35,180 nt of DNA from Pseudomonadota bacterium (GCA_015222495.1 JADFVK010000027.1:1-35180); one strand, 5' to 3'; shown: positions 9,828 through 21,508, numbered from the stretch's first letter. Notes: generated by a model not told the origin, from the letters alone. Program-made: numbers and translations.

Positions 9828-10952
9828 TTGATCATACGAGATTATATAATTAAGGAAATTTTAAGATCATTTTTAGGTGTTTTTATAATATTGTTTCTAA
9901 TTATTTTGAGTACTCAATTAATCAAATCTTTAAGCCTTGTTGCTAAAGGCCAGATTTCAGTTGATTTTCTTCTTGCTTTGATTAGTTATAAAAACATTGA
10001 AAGTCTCACTTTGCTGGTTCCTCTTGCGCTGTTTATTGCTGTTTTATTAGCCATTAGCCGTCTTTATAAAGACAGTGAAATGATTGCCTTATCTTCCTGC
10101 GGTGTTGGCCCTGTTAGTCTTTTAAAATCAGTTATGATTATTGTTGTGAGTTTTATTTTTTTTGAAATGGGACTGGCATTGATAATTGCTCCCTGGGCCA
10201 GTTCAAATATTCAAATTGCACAAGAAGAATATCAGGCTAAGGCTGTTATGGAATTTATTGAAGCAGGACAGTTTAACTTTTCAAGTGATGCAAGTCGTGT
10301 ACTTTATGCCGAATCTTTTTCAGATAAATCTCATTTGGACAATGTCTTTCTTTATATCGATAATAATGATAAAAACAAGAATGATAGAAGTAGCGTATTA
10401 GCTTCTAAAAATGCCAGTTTTATTATAGATCCACGTAATGGTAGTCGTTATATTGTTTTTAATGAAGGTCATCGCTATGATGGTAGCCCGGGGTCCCTTG
10501 ATTATAGACATGTTCGCTTCAAAGATTATGGCGTATTATTAGAAGGAAAAGCTATTGGCAAAATTTCTTTTGAACGCAAGGCTCTTTCATTAGATATTCT
10601 TTTAAGTTCAGATAATCTGAAACATAAAGCAGAGTTACAATGGCGTATTTCTCAGGTTTTAATGATGATTATTCTTGCCATGTTAGCAGTTCCTTTAAGT
10701 AAAAGTAGACCAAGGCAAGGACGTTATGGAAAGATGGCCATTGCTATTTTACTTTATGTTGTTTATTCTAATTTACTACTAGTAGCATTAAATTGGATGA
10801 AAAAAGGAAAGGTGGAGCCCTATATTGGTCTTTGGTGGGTGCATTTCATTTTTATGGTATTATTTCTTGTTTTATTTTTATATCAAATGGGTTGGTTTAA
10901 TTCGTTGAAAAAAAGAAGACAGGATGAATTTGAAGATTTAGTAAGTACATAG
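9828..10952 (+). CDS. lptF: LptF, inner-membrane subunit of the LPS transporter
   Basis: LptF pairs with LptG and the ATPase LptB to extract lipopolysaccharide from the inner membrane and push it along the Lpt bridge. The 374-residue product opens IIRDYIIKEILRSFLGVF, the usual LptF start, followed by a first membrane helix, two more in residues ~60-125, a beta-jellyroll periplasmic domain (~130-265), and helices near 275-295, 305-325 and 335-355. The start codon is TTG: the only nearby ATG (9813) runs straight into a stop, and the TTG gives the family N-terminus. The ribosome-binding site is weak. It is divergent from pepA as in other gammaproteobacteria, but lptG does not follow. The stop codon lies inside a 13-bp palindrome. 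Confidence 0.92.
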   Translation: MIIRDYIIKEILRSFLGVFIILFLIILSTQLIKSLSLVAKGQISVDFLLALISYKNIESLTLLVPLALFIAVLLAISRLYKDSEMIALSSCGVGPVSLLKSVMIIVVSFIFFEMGLALIIAPWASSNIQIAQEEYQAKAVMEFIEAGQFNFSSDASRVLYAESFSDKSHLDNVFLYIDNNDKNKNDRSSVLASKNASFIIDPRNGSRYIVFNEGHRYDGSPGSLDYRHVRFKDYGVLLEGKAIGKISFERKALSLDILLSSDNLKHKAELQWRISQVLMMIILAMLAVPLSKSRPRQGRYGKMAIAILLYVVYSNLLLVALNWMKKGKVEPYIGLWWVHFIFMVLFLVLFLYQMGWFNSLKKRRQDEFEDLVST

Positions 10953-10981
10953 GAGCTTGTCCATTCTCGGACAAGCTCCTA
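10950..10981. terminator. Perfect 13-bp inverted repeat over the lptF stop codon
   Basis: TAGGAGCTTGTCC and GGACAAGCTCCTA form a perfect 13-bp stem around the 6-nt loop ATTCTC. The lptF TAG is the first three bases of the left arm. The stem is strong, but no T-run follows, so it is not a textbook intrinsic terminator. It could act as a transcript-end stabiliser, or be a REP-like palindrome that inserted and supplied the stop. Confidence 0.6.
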
Positions 10982-11033
10982 GACAGATTTATTTTGTGTG
11001 ATACAAAGTATATAAGAGATATAAAAGGAAAAA

Positions 11034-11522
11034 ATGAATACGAAGTTGAAATCAATAGTTTTAGTATTGGGTGCTATCACCATGCAATCTTTATTTGTTC
11101 AAACTGTTATGGCAAATAAATGTATTGACCTGGTTGAAGAAAAAGATTTTTATGGTGCAGCCAATGTTTGTGAAAATTTAGCAAAAAAGAATGATCGCAG
11201 TGCACAATTTACCCTGGCTACTTTATATTATGATGGTAAGGGTGTTATGGAAGATAATGCACAAGCATTAAAATGGTTTCGTAAATCTGCTGAGAATAAT
11301 TATAGTCAGGCTCAATATAACCTTGCCATCATGCTGGCAAGTGGAATTGGTATTGATGCAGATCTAGTTGAAGCCTATGCCTGGTTGAAAATTTCACAAA
11401 GTAATGGCTATGGTCCTGCAACAGATTCTATCAAGCAAATGGGTGCAGAATTATCCTCCAGTGAGAAAAAACAAGCTGATAAAAAAATGGCAGAGTTAAG
11501 GAAAGAATTTAAGCTTCAATAG
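11034..11522 (+). CDS. Exported Sel1-repeat protein
   Basis: A 162-residue secreted protein. Residues 1-27 form a signal peptide (basic MNTKLK, hydrophobic core, then VMANK, with cleavage likely after VMA). The mature part has two clear Sel1/TPR-like repeats: SAQFTLATLYYDGKGV with DNAQALKWFRKSAEN, then SQAQYNLAIMLASGIGI with EAYAWLKISQSNG. Two cysteines in the early mature region (NKC, NVC) could form a disulfide. Sel1 repeats are protein-interaction scaffolds, and the partner is unknown. AAAAGGA lies just before the ATG. The gene occupies the place where lptG normally sits, between lptF and the RDD gene, and its end overlaps the convergent RDD gene by 7 bp. Confidence 0.85.
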   Translation: MNTKLKSIVLVLGAITMQSLFVQTVMANKCIDLVEEKDFYGAANVCENLAKKNDRSAQFTLATLYYDGKGVMEDNAQALKWFRKSAENNYSQAQYNLAIMLASGIGIDADLVEAYAWLKISQSNGYGPATDSIKQMGAELSSSEKKQADKKMAELRKEFKLQ

Positions 11523-12100
11523 AGCTTTTGTTTCTTTTGGTTCTTTGGCCTGGGAATTTTAACGATACAGGTATCAGAAAATATATCTTGTAAGCTTCTC
11601 TTTTTTTTATCCACTAGAACCCATAAAAGTCCTGAAAATCCGATTAGAAATACAGCATAGATATAGGGTGAATCATTATAAGGAGTTTTTAAAAGTTTAG
11701 AATAGATAAATAATGAAATTATCCATGGTGTACCGGCAATTAAAAAGCGTAATAAAGAACGTGTCCAGTTGATTGCATTTCCCTGTGTGGTTTGCAATCT
11801 GAGTGACCAGCTGCGTAAGCCTAAAGTCTGACCACCATGAGTCCAGAACCAGGCAAAAAAGAACCAGCTGAAGATAAACATATAAGTGTAAAAGACAGGG
11901 CCTGTAAATTCACTACTGCTGAGATTCTCCTTTTGACTGGAGTCCACCTGAACTATCATTTGGGCAGGTATCATATATACAATGCCTGCCAATAACCATA
12001 CAGCACACAAAAGCATTGCATCATAAAGCCAACAGCCCAGTAAACTTAAAAAAGAAGCAGCTGGAAAATTGCTATTAGAAATTTTTTCTTTATTAGTCAT
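11516..12100 (-). CDS. RDD-family inner-membrane protein
   Basis: A 194-residue membrane protein with about four hydrophobic segments: SLLGCWLYDAMLLCAVWLLA, a helix around FYTYMFIFSWFFFAWFW, FLIAGTPWIISLFIY and YIYAVFLIGFSGLLWVLV. GGQTLGLRSWSLRLQ and the terminal DKKKRSLQDIFSDTCIV are the expected RDD-domain motifs. The first Arg of the classical R-D-D pattern is not evident in the LGCWLYD segment. RDD proteins have no settled general function, and ion or solute exchange has been proposed for some. In many gammaproteobacteria an RDD gene lies beside lptFG, which explains its presence here. It is convergent with the Sel1 gene and divergent from purL. Confidence 0.88.
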   Translation of the reverse strand: MTNKEKISNSNFPAASFLSLLGCWLYDAMLLCAVWLLAGIVYMIPAQMIVQVDSSQKENLSSSEFTGPVFYTYMFIFSWFFFAWFWTHGGQTLGLRSWSLRLQTTQGNAINWTRSLLRFLIAGTPWIISLFIYSKLLKTPYNDSPYIYAVFLIGFSGLLWVLVDKKKRSLQDIFSDTCIVKIPRPKNQKKQKLY

Positions 12101-12136
12101 ATAAAAGTGAATTATCCCAAATATAAAATATTGCTT

Positions 12137-12166
12137 TAAAATAGACTTATCTATTTTACTTTTTTT
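12137..12166 (+). terminator. Terminator-like hairpin with T-run in the purL leader
   Basis: TAAAATAGA, loop CTTA and TCTATTTTA form a perfect 9-bp stem, followed after AC by seven T residues. The stem is AT-rich and so weak. It lies between the divergent RDD and purL genes, about 80 bp before purL. On the plus strand it can only act in the purL leader or against read-through antisense to the RDD gene. A second inverted repeat follows at 12177-12200 (AAATAGT/ACTATTT). Confidence 0.4.
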
Positions 12167-12245
12167 ATCAAATTTTAAATAGTCACTATCTTAACTATTT
12201 GTTAAAATGTGTGATTACCCATTCTTTTATGAGAGAGACAAATTA

Positions 12246-15200
12246 ATGCTAATTCTGCATGGTAAATCCGCTTTATCCACTTTCCGAATTGAAAAACTTT
12301 TACGTCAATTACAGGCAACAATGCCTGATATTAAAGCTGTCACAAGCCAATATATTCATTTTATTGAATCAGAAGAAGTAATCAGTCAGTCAGTTGAGTT
12401 GGTATTGGAGCGTATTTTAATTTATGGGGAGCATTCTTCTCTGAACAAATTGAGTACTGCTGATAATGAAATTTTAGAAATTCTAGTCATTCCACGCATT
12501 GGTACTATTTCACCATGGGCTAGTAAAGCAACAGATATTGCACATAATTGCGGGCTTGAGAAAATCACACGTATAGAACGTGGTATTTTATATCGTATTG
12601 CCTTAGCTAAAGGTTGTAGCATCAGTGACCAGCAAAAACAACAACTGCAGTCACAACTCCATGATCGCATGGTTGAAGTGTGTTTATCAGAGTTAGATCA
12701 AGCTCATGCATTATTTGATGCACATACTCCCAAGCCCTATAAATCAATTGAGATTTTAGAGCAGGGAAAATCAGCCTTAATTAATGCTAATTCAGAATTA
12801 GGATTAGCGCTTGCAGATGATGAAATTGACTATCTGGTGGAAAGTTTTAAAAACTTAGAACGTAACCCCAGTGATGTTGAACTAATGATGTTTGCACAGG
12901 CTAATTCAGAACATTGTCGGCATAAAATTTTTAATGCAGACTGGACAATAGATGGTGAAAAGAAAGAAAAATCACTTTTTTCCATGATTAGAAATACCTA
13001 CCAGGAAAACTCTAAGGGTATTTTATCTGCCTATAGTGATAATTGTGCGGTGATGCGTGGTTTTAATATTCAGCGTTTCTACCCTGATAGTGTAACTGCA
13101 CAATATACCTATACTCAGGAAGATAGCCATATATTAATGAAGGTTGAAACACATAATCATCCTACGGCAATTTCTCCCTTTCCCGGTGCAGCGACAGGTT
13201 CTGGTGGTGAGATTCGAGATGAAGGAGCGACCGGACAGGGTTCTAAACCAAAGGTAGGTTTGTGTGGTTATTCAGTTTCAAATTTAAAAATTGCAGAATC
13301 TATGCAGCCCTGGGAGACAGATTATGGTAAACCGGATCGGATTGTTTCAGCATTAGATATTATGCTGGAGGCACCTATTGGTGCTGCGGCATTTAATAAT
13401 GAATTTGGTCGTCCTAATATTTGTGGTTATTTTAGAACTTTTGAAGAAAAAGTAAAAACTGGTGCAGATACTCAGGAAGTTCGAGGTTATCATAAGCCTA
13501 TTATGCTGGCGGGTGGTTTGGGTAATATTAAAGCGGAACATGTGCTTAAAGGTGAAATTCCATCCGGCTCAAAGATTGTTGTTTTAGGTGGGCCGGCAAT
13601 GTTAATCGGTCTGGGTGGTGGTGCTGCATCTTCGATGAATTCAGGTAGTAGTTGTGAAGATCTTGACTTTGCTTCAGTACAGCGGGGTAATCCGGAAATG
13701 GAGCGTCGCTGTCAGGAAGTGATTGATCGTTGCTGGCAATTGGGTAGTCAAAATCCAATTCTGTCTATTCATGATGTGGGAGCCGGGGGGATTTCTAATG
13801 CCTTACCTGAATTAGTTAATGATGCCGGAAAGGGTGCTGTTTTTGAATTAAGAAAAGTGCCAAATGATGAATATGGTATGTCACCCATGGAAATCTGGAG
13901 TAATGAATCACAGGAACGTTATGTGATTGCAGTAGGTGTTGATAAAATAGAACAATTTGAAAAGCTTTGTCAACGAGAGCGAGCCCCTTATGCCATTATT
14001 GGTGAGGCCACCAAGGAGCAACACTTAAAACTGACAGATGAGTATTTTGATAATACGCCTATTGAGATGCCTCTTGAAGTACTATTAGGCAAGCCACCTA
14101 AAATGTCGCGTGATGTTGAGCATATTAATATTGAACAAAATGAATTTAATATCAGTAATATTGATCTTAATGAAGCAATAGAACGAGTTTTACATCTGCC
14201 AAGTGTGGCTGATAAAACCTTTTTAGTCACTATTGGTGATCGTTCAGTGACCGGGCAGGTGGTACAGGAACAAATGGTAGGCCCCTGGCAAATACCTGTA
14301 GCTGATGTTGCTGTAAGCTGTAGTGGTTTTCAGGAAAATACTGGTGAGGCAATGTCTATTGGTGAGCGCACTCCTATTGCTCTTATCGATCAGGCAGCTT
14401 CGGCAAGGATGGCAGTTGGAGAAGCTTTGACAAATATTGCCGCGGCTAATATTAAACACTTGTCTGATATTGTTTTTTCAGCTAACTGGATGGCACCAGC
14501 AGGCCATGATGGTGAAGATGCAGGACTATACGATGCTGTGCAAACTATTGGCATGGAACTTTGTCCTGAATTAGGTATTACTATTCCGGTGGGTAAAGAT
14601 TCAATGTCGATGAAATCAGTCTGGAATGATAATGGCGTAGATAAGTCTGTGACTGCTCCTTTGTCTCTTATCTTGTCAGCATTTGCTAGAGTAGAAGATG
14701 TACGTCTGACTCTGACACCTGAAATTAGAATGAATCAAGGTGAAACAGAACTTCTGTTAATTGATTTAGGCGCTGGTAAAAACCGCCTGGGTGGTTCTGC
14801 TCTGGCTCAGGTTTATAAACAAATAGGTTGTACTTGTCCAGATTTGGATGATACTAAAACTTTTAAATCATTTTTTAATTTCATACAAACATTGAATAGT
14901 CAAAATAAAATTTTATCCTATCATGACCGTTCTGATGGTGGTTTATTTACAAGTTTGGTTGAAATGGCCTTTGCAGGACATTGTGGTTTAAATATTCAAC
15001 TGGATAAACTTTGTCATGATAAAAATCAAATAGCTGAAGTTTTATTTAATGAAGAATTAGGTGCTGTTATTCAAATCAGAAAAGCAGATCATGATGCAGT
15101 GTTTGAAATCATTAAGTCTATGGACCTATATGCCATTACACATGTAGTTGGGGTTCCGCAAAAGTCTCAGGCAATACAATTTTCTCTGTCTGATAATATT

Positions 15201-16172
15201 ATTATTGATAAATCACGTATTGATTTGCATCGCTCCTGGTCTGAAACATCTCATCAGATGCAAAAACTAAGAGATAATCCCAAGTGTGCACAACAGGAAT
15301 ATGATACGATTTTAGATCAGGAAAACTCAGGTCTGCATAATGAATTATCTTTTGATGTAAATAATGATATCAGTGCGCCGTATATTAGTACAGGTGTGAA
15401 GCCAATTATGGCAGTGCTTCGAGAGCAGGGTGTTAATGGGCATGTTGAAATGGCTGCAGCTTTTGAACGGGCCGGTTTTGTGACACAGGATGTACACATG
15501 TCAGATATTATATCCGGTCGTGTTTCTTTGGAAAAAATGAAAGGTATGGTTGCCTGTGGTGGATTTTCTTATGGCGATGTTCTTGGTGCCGGGGAAGGCT
15601 GGGCAAAATCTATTTTATTTAATCAACAGGCTAGAGATCAGTTTCAGAAGTTCTTTTCTCGAGAGGACACTTTTGGCTTAGGTGTTTGTAATGGTTGTCA
15701 GATGATGTCTAATTTACATGAGTTGATACCCGGCACTTCACATTGGCCTCATTTTGTCAAAAATGAATCTGATCAGTTTGAGGCTCGTACTGTTATGGTG
15801 GAAGTATTACCATCATCTTCACTATTTTTTAAAGGTATGGAAGGCTCCAGAATACCTATAGCAGTGGCTCATGGTGAGGGAAGAACAGAATTTAATCCAG
15901 CAAACTCAGCCACAGAAGTATTACAATCAGGCTTGGTGGCTTTACGTTATGTCAATAATGAAGGGCTAGCTACTGAAAACTATCCTTATAATCCTAATGG
16001 TTCTGAGTTGGGTATTACTGGTTTAAGTAGTGAAGATGGACGTTTTACAATTATGATGCCGCATCCTGAGCGGGTATTTCGTTCTATACAAAATGCCTGG
16101 CAATCAGATCATGTGACTGAAGATGCCGCCTGGATTAGAATGTTTAGAAATGCCCGGGTCTGGGTTGATTAA
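12246..16172 (+). CDS. purL: Phosphoribosylformylglycinamidine synthase, single-chain form
   Basis: Converts FGAR, glutamine and ATP to FGAM, glutamate and ADP, the fourth step of de novo purine synthesis, in the cytoplasm. The 1308-residue product compares with 1295 in E. coli and contains every domain of the large type. These are an N-terminal PurS-like part, two AIRS-type ATP-binding halves ([19 protein letters not shown] and [15 protein letters not shown]), and a C-terminal class I glutamine amidotransferase. The nucleophile is Cys ~1148 in [10 protein letters not shown], and MPHPERVFR holds the catalytic His/Glu. The chosen start ([18 protein letters not shown]) matches the family N-terminus and has a GAGAG sequence about 10 nt upstream. 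An in-frame ATG at 12207 would add 13 unrelated residues. Transcribed alone, convergent with the tolC-type gene. Confidence 0.97.
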   Translation: MLILHGKSALSTFRIEKLLRQLQATMPDIKAVTSQYIHFIESEEVISQSVELVLERILIYGEHSSLNKLSTADNEILEILVIPRIGTISPWASKATDIAHNCGLEKITRIERGILYRIALAKGCSISDQQKQQLQSQLHDRMVEVCLSELDQAHALFDAHTPKPYKSIEILEQGKSALINANSELGLALADDEIDYLVESFKNLERNPSDVELMMFAQANSEHCRHKIFNADWTIDGEKKEKSLFSMIRNTYQENSKGILSAYSDNCAVMRGFNIQRFYPDSVTAQYTYTQEDSHILMKVETHNHPTAISPFPGAATGSGGEIRDEGATGQGSKPKVGLCGYSVSNLKIAESMQPWETDYGKPDRIVSALDIMLEAPIGAAAFNNEFGRPNICGYFRTFEEKVKTGADTQEVRGYHKPIMLAGGLGNIKAEHVLKGEIPSGSKIVVLGGPAMLIGLGGGAASSMNSGSSCEDLDFASVQRGNPEMERRCQEVIDRCWQLGSQNPILSIHDVGAGGISNALPELVNDAGKGAVFELRKVPNDEYGMSPMEIWSNESQERYVIAVGVDKIEQFEKLCQRERAPYAIIGEATKEQHLKLTDEYFDNTPIEMPLEVLLGKPPKMSRDVEHINIEQNEFNISNIDLNEAIERVLHLPSVADKTFLVTIGDRSVTGQVVQEQMVGPWQIPVADVAVSCSGFQENTGEAMSIGERTPIALIDQAASARMAVGEALTNIAAANIKHLSDIVFSANWMAPAGHDGEDAGLYDAVQTIGMELCPELGITIPVGKDSMSMKSVWNDNGVDKSVTAPLSLILSAFARVEDVRLTLTPEIRMNQGETELLLIDLGAGKNRLGGSALAQVYKQIGCTCPDLDDTKTFKSFFNFIQTLNSQNKILSYHDRSDGGLFTSLVEMAFAGHCGLNIQLDKLCHDKNQIAEVLFNEELGAVIQIRKADHDAVFEIIKSMDLYAITHVVGVPQKSQAIQFSLSDNIIIDKSRIDLHRSWSETSHQMQKLRDNPKCAQQEYDTILDQENSGLHNELSFDVNNDISAPYISTGVKPIMAVLREQGVNGHVEMAAAFERAGFVTQDVHMSDIISGRVSLEKMKGMVACGGFSYGDVLGAGEGWAKSILFNQQARDQFQKFFSREDTFGLGVCNGCQMMSNLHELIPGTSHWPHFVKNESDQFEARTVMVEVLPSSSLFFKGMEGSRIPIAVAHGEGRTEFNPANSATEVLQSGLVALRYVNNEGLATENYPYNPNGSELGITGLSSEDGRFTIMMPHPERVFRSIQNAWQSDHVTEDAAWIRMFRNARVWVD

Positions 16173-16174
16173 CT

Positions 16175-16214
16175 ATATTGTCATCCCCGAATTTTTTATC
16201 GGGAATGACAATAT
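16175..16214. terminator. Bidirectional hairpin between purL and the TolC-family gene
   Basis: ATATTGTCATCCCCGA and TCGGGAATGACAATAT form a 16-bp stem with one C-A mismatch around an 8-nt T-rich loop. It starts 2 bp after the purL stop and lies 47 bp from the convergent tolC-type stop, so it can serve both genes. The GTCATTCCCG-like arm resembles intergenic palindromes scattered in many proteobacterial genomes. Confidence 0.7.
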
Positions 16215-16261
16215 CACGGCAGGATACGGAGTGATGGGTTTTTAAAATACTTCTTAACTAT

Positions 16262-17596
16262 TTATTTCATTAACCAGCCATTGACTGTTTCTAAGTCAAT
16301 TCTGGCTAATTCTCCAGAAGCTTCTTTTAGTCTTAAGGTATTTAAAATATAGATATAACGGGAATTAGAATATTCCTGTTTGGCACGATAAAGTTCACTT
16401 TGTACATTAAGTACATCAACAATGGTACGGGTACCCACTTCAAAACCGGCTTCCGTGGCTTTTAATGCACTAATATTGGAAACAACCGCCTGTTTTAAAG
16501 CTTTAACACGACTCACTTCTGAGATGACATTTAAGTAACTGCTACGGGTATTTTTTACAGTAGAGTTTCTAATCTCATCATGGCGATCCATACTGGTTTG
16601 ATAATCATATTGCGCCTGACGGGTTCTCGATACAATAGCATTACCTTCGTAAATAGGTATTGATATATTGACCCCAATACTGCGGTCATGAGATTGAGGC
16701 GAGATTTGGTTAAAATCATTACTTGAATTGCTTTTTCCATAGCCATAAGAGGCTGTTAAACCTAATGTAGGGTAATGATCGGAACGTCGTAATTCAATGT
16801 TCTCCTTTTGTGCGGCTGCCTGATCTGTTACTGCCAGCAGGGTGTAGTTGCCGACTAATGCCTGATCCACCCAATGCTGAATCTTAGCTGGTGCTGGTGG
16901 GTCAAGTGGGATTTTTTCAGCTAACATGGTCACTTCATCAATATATTGACCCGTCAGTTCACGTAAATTTTCTTTGGCAATTAATAACTCATTTTCTGCA
17001 GAAATGACACTCGCATTGGCACTGTCATAACCGGCCTGTGCTTCATGTACATCAGTGATAGCAATAATACCGACTTCGTAGCGCCGTTTAGCCTGATCTA
17101 ATTGACGTGAAATTGCCTTACGTTCTGCCTTTGAAAAGCCGACGGTATCAATTGCAGATAGTACGCCGAAGTAGGCATTAGCCGTACGAATAATTAAATC
17201 CTGCTGTGCTGCACTGAGATTGGCATCCGCCTGACTGATATTAAGATTAGCAATTCTATAATTGACATAATTTCGATTGTCAAAAATACTTTGATTCAGG
17301 TCAAAACTATAATTATGTCTATTGTAGGAATTACTGGGTCTGCCTGCCGCATCATTGTTTACAGCAACCGTTTCAGCATAAGCATCCACTTGTGGTAAGA
17401 ATCTTGCGAAAGCCTGTACTTCACCCTCACCAATAGACTGTCTATCAGAAACAACTTGTTTTAGAACAGGATCTGTCTCATAGGCCATGGTATAAATCTG
17501 AAGTAAGTTTTCAGCATAAGAGGAACTTGCCATTAAGAAGCTACAGGAAACGGCATAGCCTAGTACGGATAATTTTTTAGTGATAGATTTATTCAA
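16262..17596 (-). CDS. tolC: TolC-family outer-membrane efflux channel
   Basis: Forms the trimeric outer-membrane exit duct for multidrug pumps or type I secretion. The 444-residue product has a signal peptide (MNKSITKKLSVLGYAVSCSF, cleaved near SSYA-EN). Two OEP repeats follow, with typical heptad helices: LLQIYTMAYETDPVLKQ opens the first and NIELRRSDHYPTLGLTASYG the second. The repeat ends carry GIIAITDVHEAQAGYDSANA and GTRTIVDVLNVQSELYRAK, the paired T-x-x-D-V-L/H motifs of the family. The start is TTG; no ATG in frame would keep the signal peptide. No pump genes adjoin it, as is usual for general-purpose TolC. A specialised OEP paralogue cannot be excluded. Confidence 0.9.
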   Translation of the reverse strand: MNKSITKKLSVLGYAVSCSFLMASSSYAENLLQIYTMAYETDPVLKQVVSDRQSIGEGEVQAFARFLPQVDAYAETVAVNNDAAGRPSNSYNRHNYSFDLNQSIFDNRNYVNYRIANLNISQADANLSAAQQDLIIRTANAYFGVLSAIDTVGFSKAERKAISRQLDQAKRRYEVGIIAITDVHEAQAGYDSANASVISAENELLIAKENLRELTGQYIDEVTMLAEKIPLDPPAPAKIQHWVDQALVGNYTLLAVTDQAAAQKENIELRRSDHYPTLGLTASYGYGKSNSSNDFNQISPQSHDRSIGVNISIPIYEGNAIVSRTRQAQYDYQTSMDRHDEIRNSTVKNTRSSYLNVISEVSRVKALKQAVVSNISALKATEAGFEVGTRTIVDVLNVQSELYRAKQEYSNSRYIYILNTLRLKEASGELARIDLETVNGWLMK

Positions 17597-17768
17597 TGTA
17601 GTATGACTCTGGTTAGTTTTTGGATTGCTTTTCTGCTTATTTATTATTCAAACACTTAATTTAAAAGTTTCTAAGAACGTGTGGAAACTGATATTGTGTT
17701 GAAAGTGTATGAATAATAACTGATTTCAGATAAACTTTATAGTTTTTTTCTACGGATAATTTACAGAA

Positions 17769-18888
<1,120 letters not shown>

Positions 18889-21303
18889 TTGGCAACAGCA
18901 GCAAAAAAGAAAAAACTTCCTCCTAAAAGAACTTCTAAGAAGAGTTCAAAGGATAAATCAGATAAGAAACCACTTTCAGCAAAGGTCATCAGAGGCCTTA
19001 AGGAAAGTGCTTTCTTTATGTTTATCGCAATAAGTTTGTATTTGTTTATTGCACTTTTTACCTATTCCCCACAAGACCCCGGTTGGTCACACAGCATTGC
19101 TGAATCTGTCGATCCTGTAAGGTTACACAATATCAGCGGGAAGTTTGGAGCATGGTTCTCAGATCTTTTTCTCTATTTATTTGGCTATTTGGGCTTTCTT
19201 TTCCCGGCAATGATTTTTTATAGCGGTTGGCTAATTTATCAGGGTAGAAATGAGACAGATGTGTTTAATGCCTGGCACTTTGCATTACGCAGTCTGGGTT
19301 TTATTATGGCGGTGATTATGGGGACCGCTTTATCTACTATGCACTTCACCGATCCTTCAGTCATTTTTCCGCTTAATTCAGGTGGCATTTTGGGTCAGGT
19401 CATGTCGGAACAATTACAACCATTGTTTAGTTTCGTGGGTGCCACTTTATTATCCTTAACTCTTTTTCTTATAGGTATTACGCTATTCACCGGTTTGTCC
19501 TGGTTATGGTTAATGGATAGCCTTGGCGGTATCACACTAGAGTTTAATCAATGGTTAATTGATCGCTGGTATCAATGGCGTGATAATGTGGCCAGAAAAA
19601 ATGCAGAAAAAGAAAAGTTGAAGTTATCGGCATTAACTTTTCCTGTACATGATGTGCAGTCTAAGAACATTTTACCTAAAATTAAAAAATCGATAACTAA
19701 AGAATCTGAACTATCAGATGCCCCACTAAGAATAGAACCACGATTTAGCGGCAGTGAAAAAAGTAAGCGTGTCAATGCAGACAAACAAACAAAATTATTT
19801 CATCATGATGCCATTGACGGTTTGCCCTCTCTGTCCTTATTAGATGAAGCGCAGCCCTCGACTCATGTCACTTCACCGGAATCTCTGCAGCAAACATCAA
19901 GACTCATTGAAGAAAAACTGGCGGATTATAATATTCAGGTCAAGGTTGAATCTGTGAGCCAGGGGCCGGTTATTACCCGTTTTGAATTACAATTAGCCCC
20001 AGGGGTAAAAGTAAGTCAGGTGACTAATCTTTCCAAAGATCTGGCGCGTGCCATGTTGGTGGTGAGCATTCGTGTGGTGGAAGTCATTGCGGGTAAATCA
20101 ACCGTAGGGATTGAAATTCCCAATGAACACAAGGAAATTGTATATTTCAGTGATGTTTTAGGCTCTAAAGAATTTTCTGATACTAAGGCCAGTATTCCTC
20201 TTGGGCTGGGTCATGATATTGCCGGTCACCCGGTGGTGGCTGATTTGGCCAAAATGCCGCATTTATTAGTAGCGGGAACCACAGGATCGGGTAAGTCGGT
20301 AGGGGTGAACTCTATGATCCTCAGTATGATTTTTCAATTATCTCCAGATCAATTACGTTTAATTATGGTGGATCCAAAAATGCTGGAATTATCCATCTAT
20401 GAGGATATCCCACATTTATTAGCTCCGGTTGTAACCGATATGAAAGAGGCTGCTAATGCCTTGCGTTGGTGTGTGGCTGAAATGGAACGTCGTTATAAAT
20501 TAATGGCGGCCATGGGGGTTCGTAATCTGGCTGGATATAACAAAAAAATTGAAGCCGCTATTGATGCAGGTGATCCTATTAAGGATCCATTATTTACAGC
20601 GAACCCATTAGCACCTGAACAAGAAGCGCAGGAGCTTGAAACCCTGCCATTTATTGTCATTGTTATTGATGAATTTGCAGATATGATGATGATTGTGGGC
20701 AAAAAAGTGGAAGAACTGATTGCTCGCTTAGCACAAAAAGCTCGGGCTGCAGGCCTACATCTTATTATTGCCACACAGCGCCCCTCAGTTGATGTTATCA
20801 CTGGTTTAATTAAAGCCAACGTACCCACTCGTATTGCTTTCCAGGTTTCATCTAAAATTGATTCCAGAACGATTCTGGATCAAATGGGTGCAGAAAACTT
20901 ATTGGGACATGGTGATATGTTATTTTTACCTCCTGGAATGGGCTATCCACAACGTATTCATGGAGCCTTCGTTTCTGATGAGGAAGTTCACGCGGTTGTT
21001 AATGATTTAAAAAGTCGCGGCAAGGCTGAGTATATTGATGAGATTTTGTCAGGGGAGGGTGTAACAACCGGTGGCGTCATACCCGGCGATGCTGATCCGC
21101 AAAGTGAAACCGATCCACTTTATGATCAGGCTGTTGCGATTGTCACTGAATCCCGCAGAGCCTCAATTTCCGGCTTGCAACGTCGTCTGAAGGTAGGTTA
21201 TAACCGTGCCGCAAGGATGGTGGAAGACATGGAGTTAGCAGGGGTGGTAAGTTCCGTGCAATCCAATGGACAAAGAGAAGTGATAGCTCCACCACCTGTT
21301 TGA
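18889..21303 (+). CDS. ftsK: FtsK DNA translocase
   Basis: Septum-bound hexameric DNA pump that clears and aligns chromosome termini for XerCD-dif resolution during division. The 804-residue product has a lysine-rich cytoplasmic start, four membrane helices in the first ~210 residues, and a linker much shorter than in E. coli FtsK (1329 residues). The motor follows, with Walker [14 protein letters not shown] near residue 463 and Walker [15 protein letters not shown] near 585-595. The C-terminal winged-helix gamma domain ([20 protein letters not shown] onward) reads polar KOPS sites. The start is TTG: it gives the usual basic N-terminus, and the next in-frame ATG falls inside the first membrane helix. 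No clear Shine-Dalgarno is visible. lolA, which often follows ftsK, is absent here. Confidence 0.97.
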   Translation: MATAAKKKKLPPKRTSKKSSKDKSDKKPLSAKVIRGLKESAFFMFIAISLYLFIALFTYSPQDPGWSHSIAESVDPVRLHNISGKFGAWFSDLFLYLFGYLGFLFPAMIFYSGWLIYQGRNETDVFNAWHFALRSLGFIMAVIMGTALSTMHFTDPSVIFPLNSGGILGQVMSEQLQPLFSFVGATLLSLTLFLIGITLFTGLSWLWLMDSLGGITLEFNQWLIDRWYQWRDNVARKNAEKEKLKLSALTFPVHDVQSKNILPKIKKSITKESELSDAPLRIEPRFSGSEKSKRVNADKQTKLFHHDAIDGLPSLSLLDEAQPSTHVTSPESLQQTSRLIEEKLADYNIQVKVESVSQGPVITRFELQLAPGVKVSQVTNLSKDLARAMLVVSIRVVEVIAGKSTVGIEIPNEHKEIVYFSDVLGSKEFSDTKASIPLGLGHDIAGHPVVADLAKMPHLLVAGTTGSGKSVGVNSMILSMIFQLSPDQLRLIMVDPKMLELSIYEDIPHLLAPVVTDMKEAANALRWCVAEMERRYKLMAAMGVRNLAGYNKKIEAAIDAGDPIKDPLFTANPLAPEQEAQELETLPFIVIVIDEFADMMMIVGKKVEELIARLAQKARAAGLHLIIATQRPSVDVITGLIKANVPTRIAFQVSSKIDSRTILDQMGAENLLGHGDMLFLPPGMGYPQRIHGAFVSDEEVHAVVNDLKSRGKAEYIDEILSGEGVTTGGVIPGDADPQSETDPLYDQAVAIVTESRRASISGLQRRLKVGYNRAARMVEDMELAGVVSSVQSNGQREVIAPPPV

Positions 21304-21417
21304 TCATCCATTTATACAAAACTGATCTATTTTCTAGGTTGAAGAACAAGAGTAATCTGACTAAACCAATAAATTTCTGAACAATCGGTACAATTAACAT
21401 GATGGTACGGTTATCTC

Positions 21418-21508
21418 TTGAGTAACAAAAAATTAGCACAAATAATTTAAAGCTATTTTTATATTACTTAAAATCATTCGTGCCAATTTTTTTGGCTGTG
21501 GGCACTCC
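21418..21508 (-). repeat. Hairpin repeat unit 1 (diverged core)
   Basis: The unit begins with AGTAACAAAAA and ends with TTGGCTGTGGGCACTC, the same ends as the two units at 21509 and 27809. Its core forms a 26-position stem, 21427-21452 with 21467-21492, around a 14-nt loop. The stem has 22 Watson-Crick pairs, three A-C mismatches (35/84, 40/79, 44/75 of the 214xx numbering) and one A-A. On the minus strand the three A-C positions become G-U pairs, and the 3' arm ends in six T residues. It therefore looks like a minus-strand terminator. Confidence 0.6.

Noticed and set aside
12207-12245. Upstream ATG for purL
   Set aside because: The extra 13 residues do not match the PurL N-terminus; the ATG at 12246 has the better ribosome-binding site and fits the family.
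20493-20828. Minus-strand open frame inside ftsK
   Set aside because: Lies entirely within the conserved motor domain and is only its antisense.
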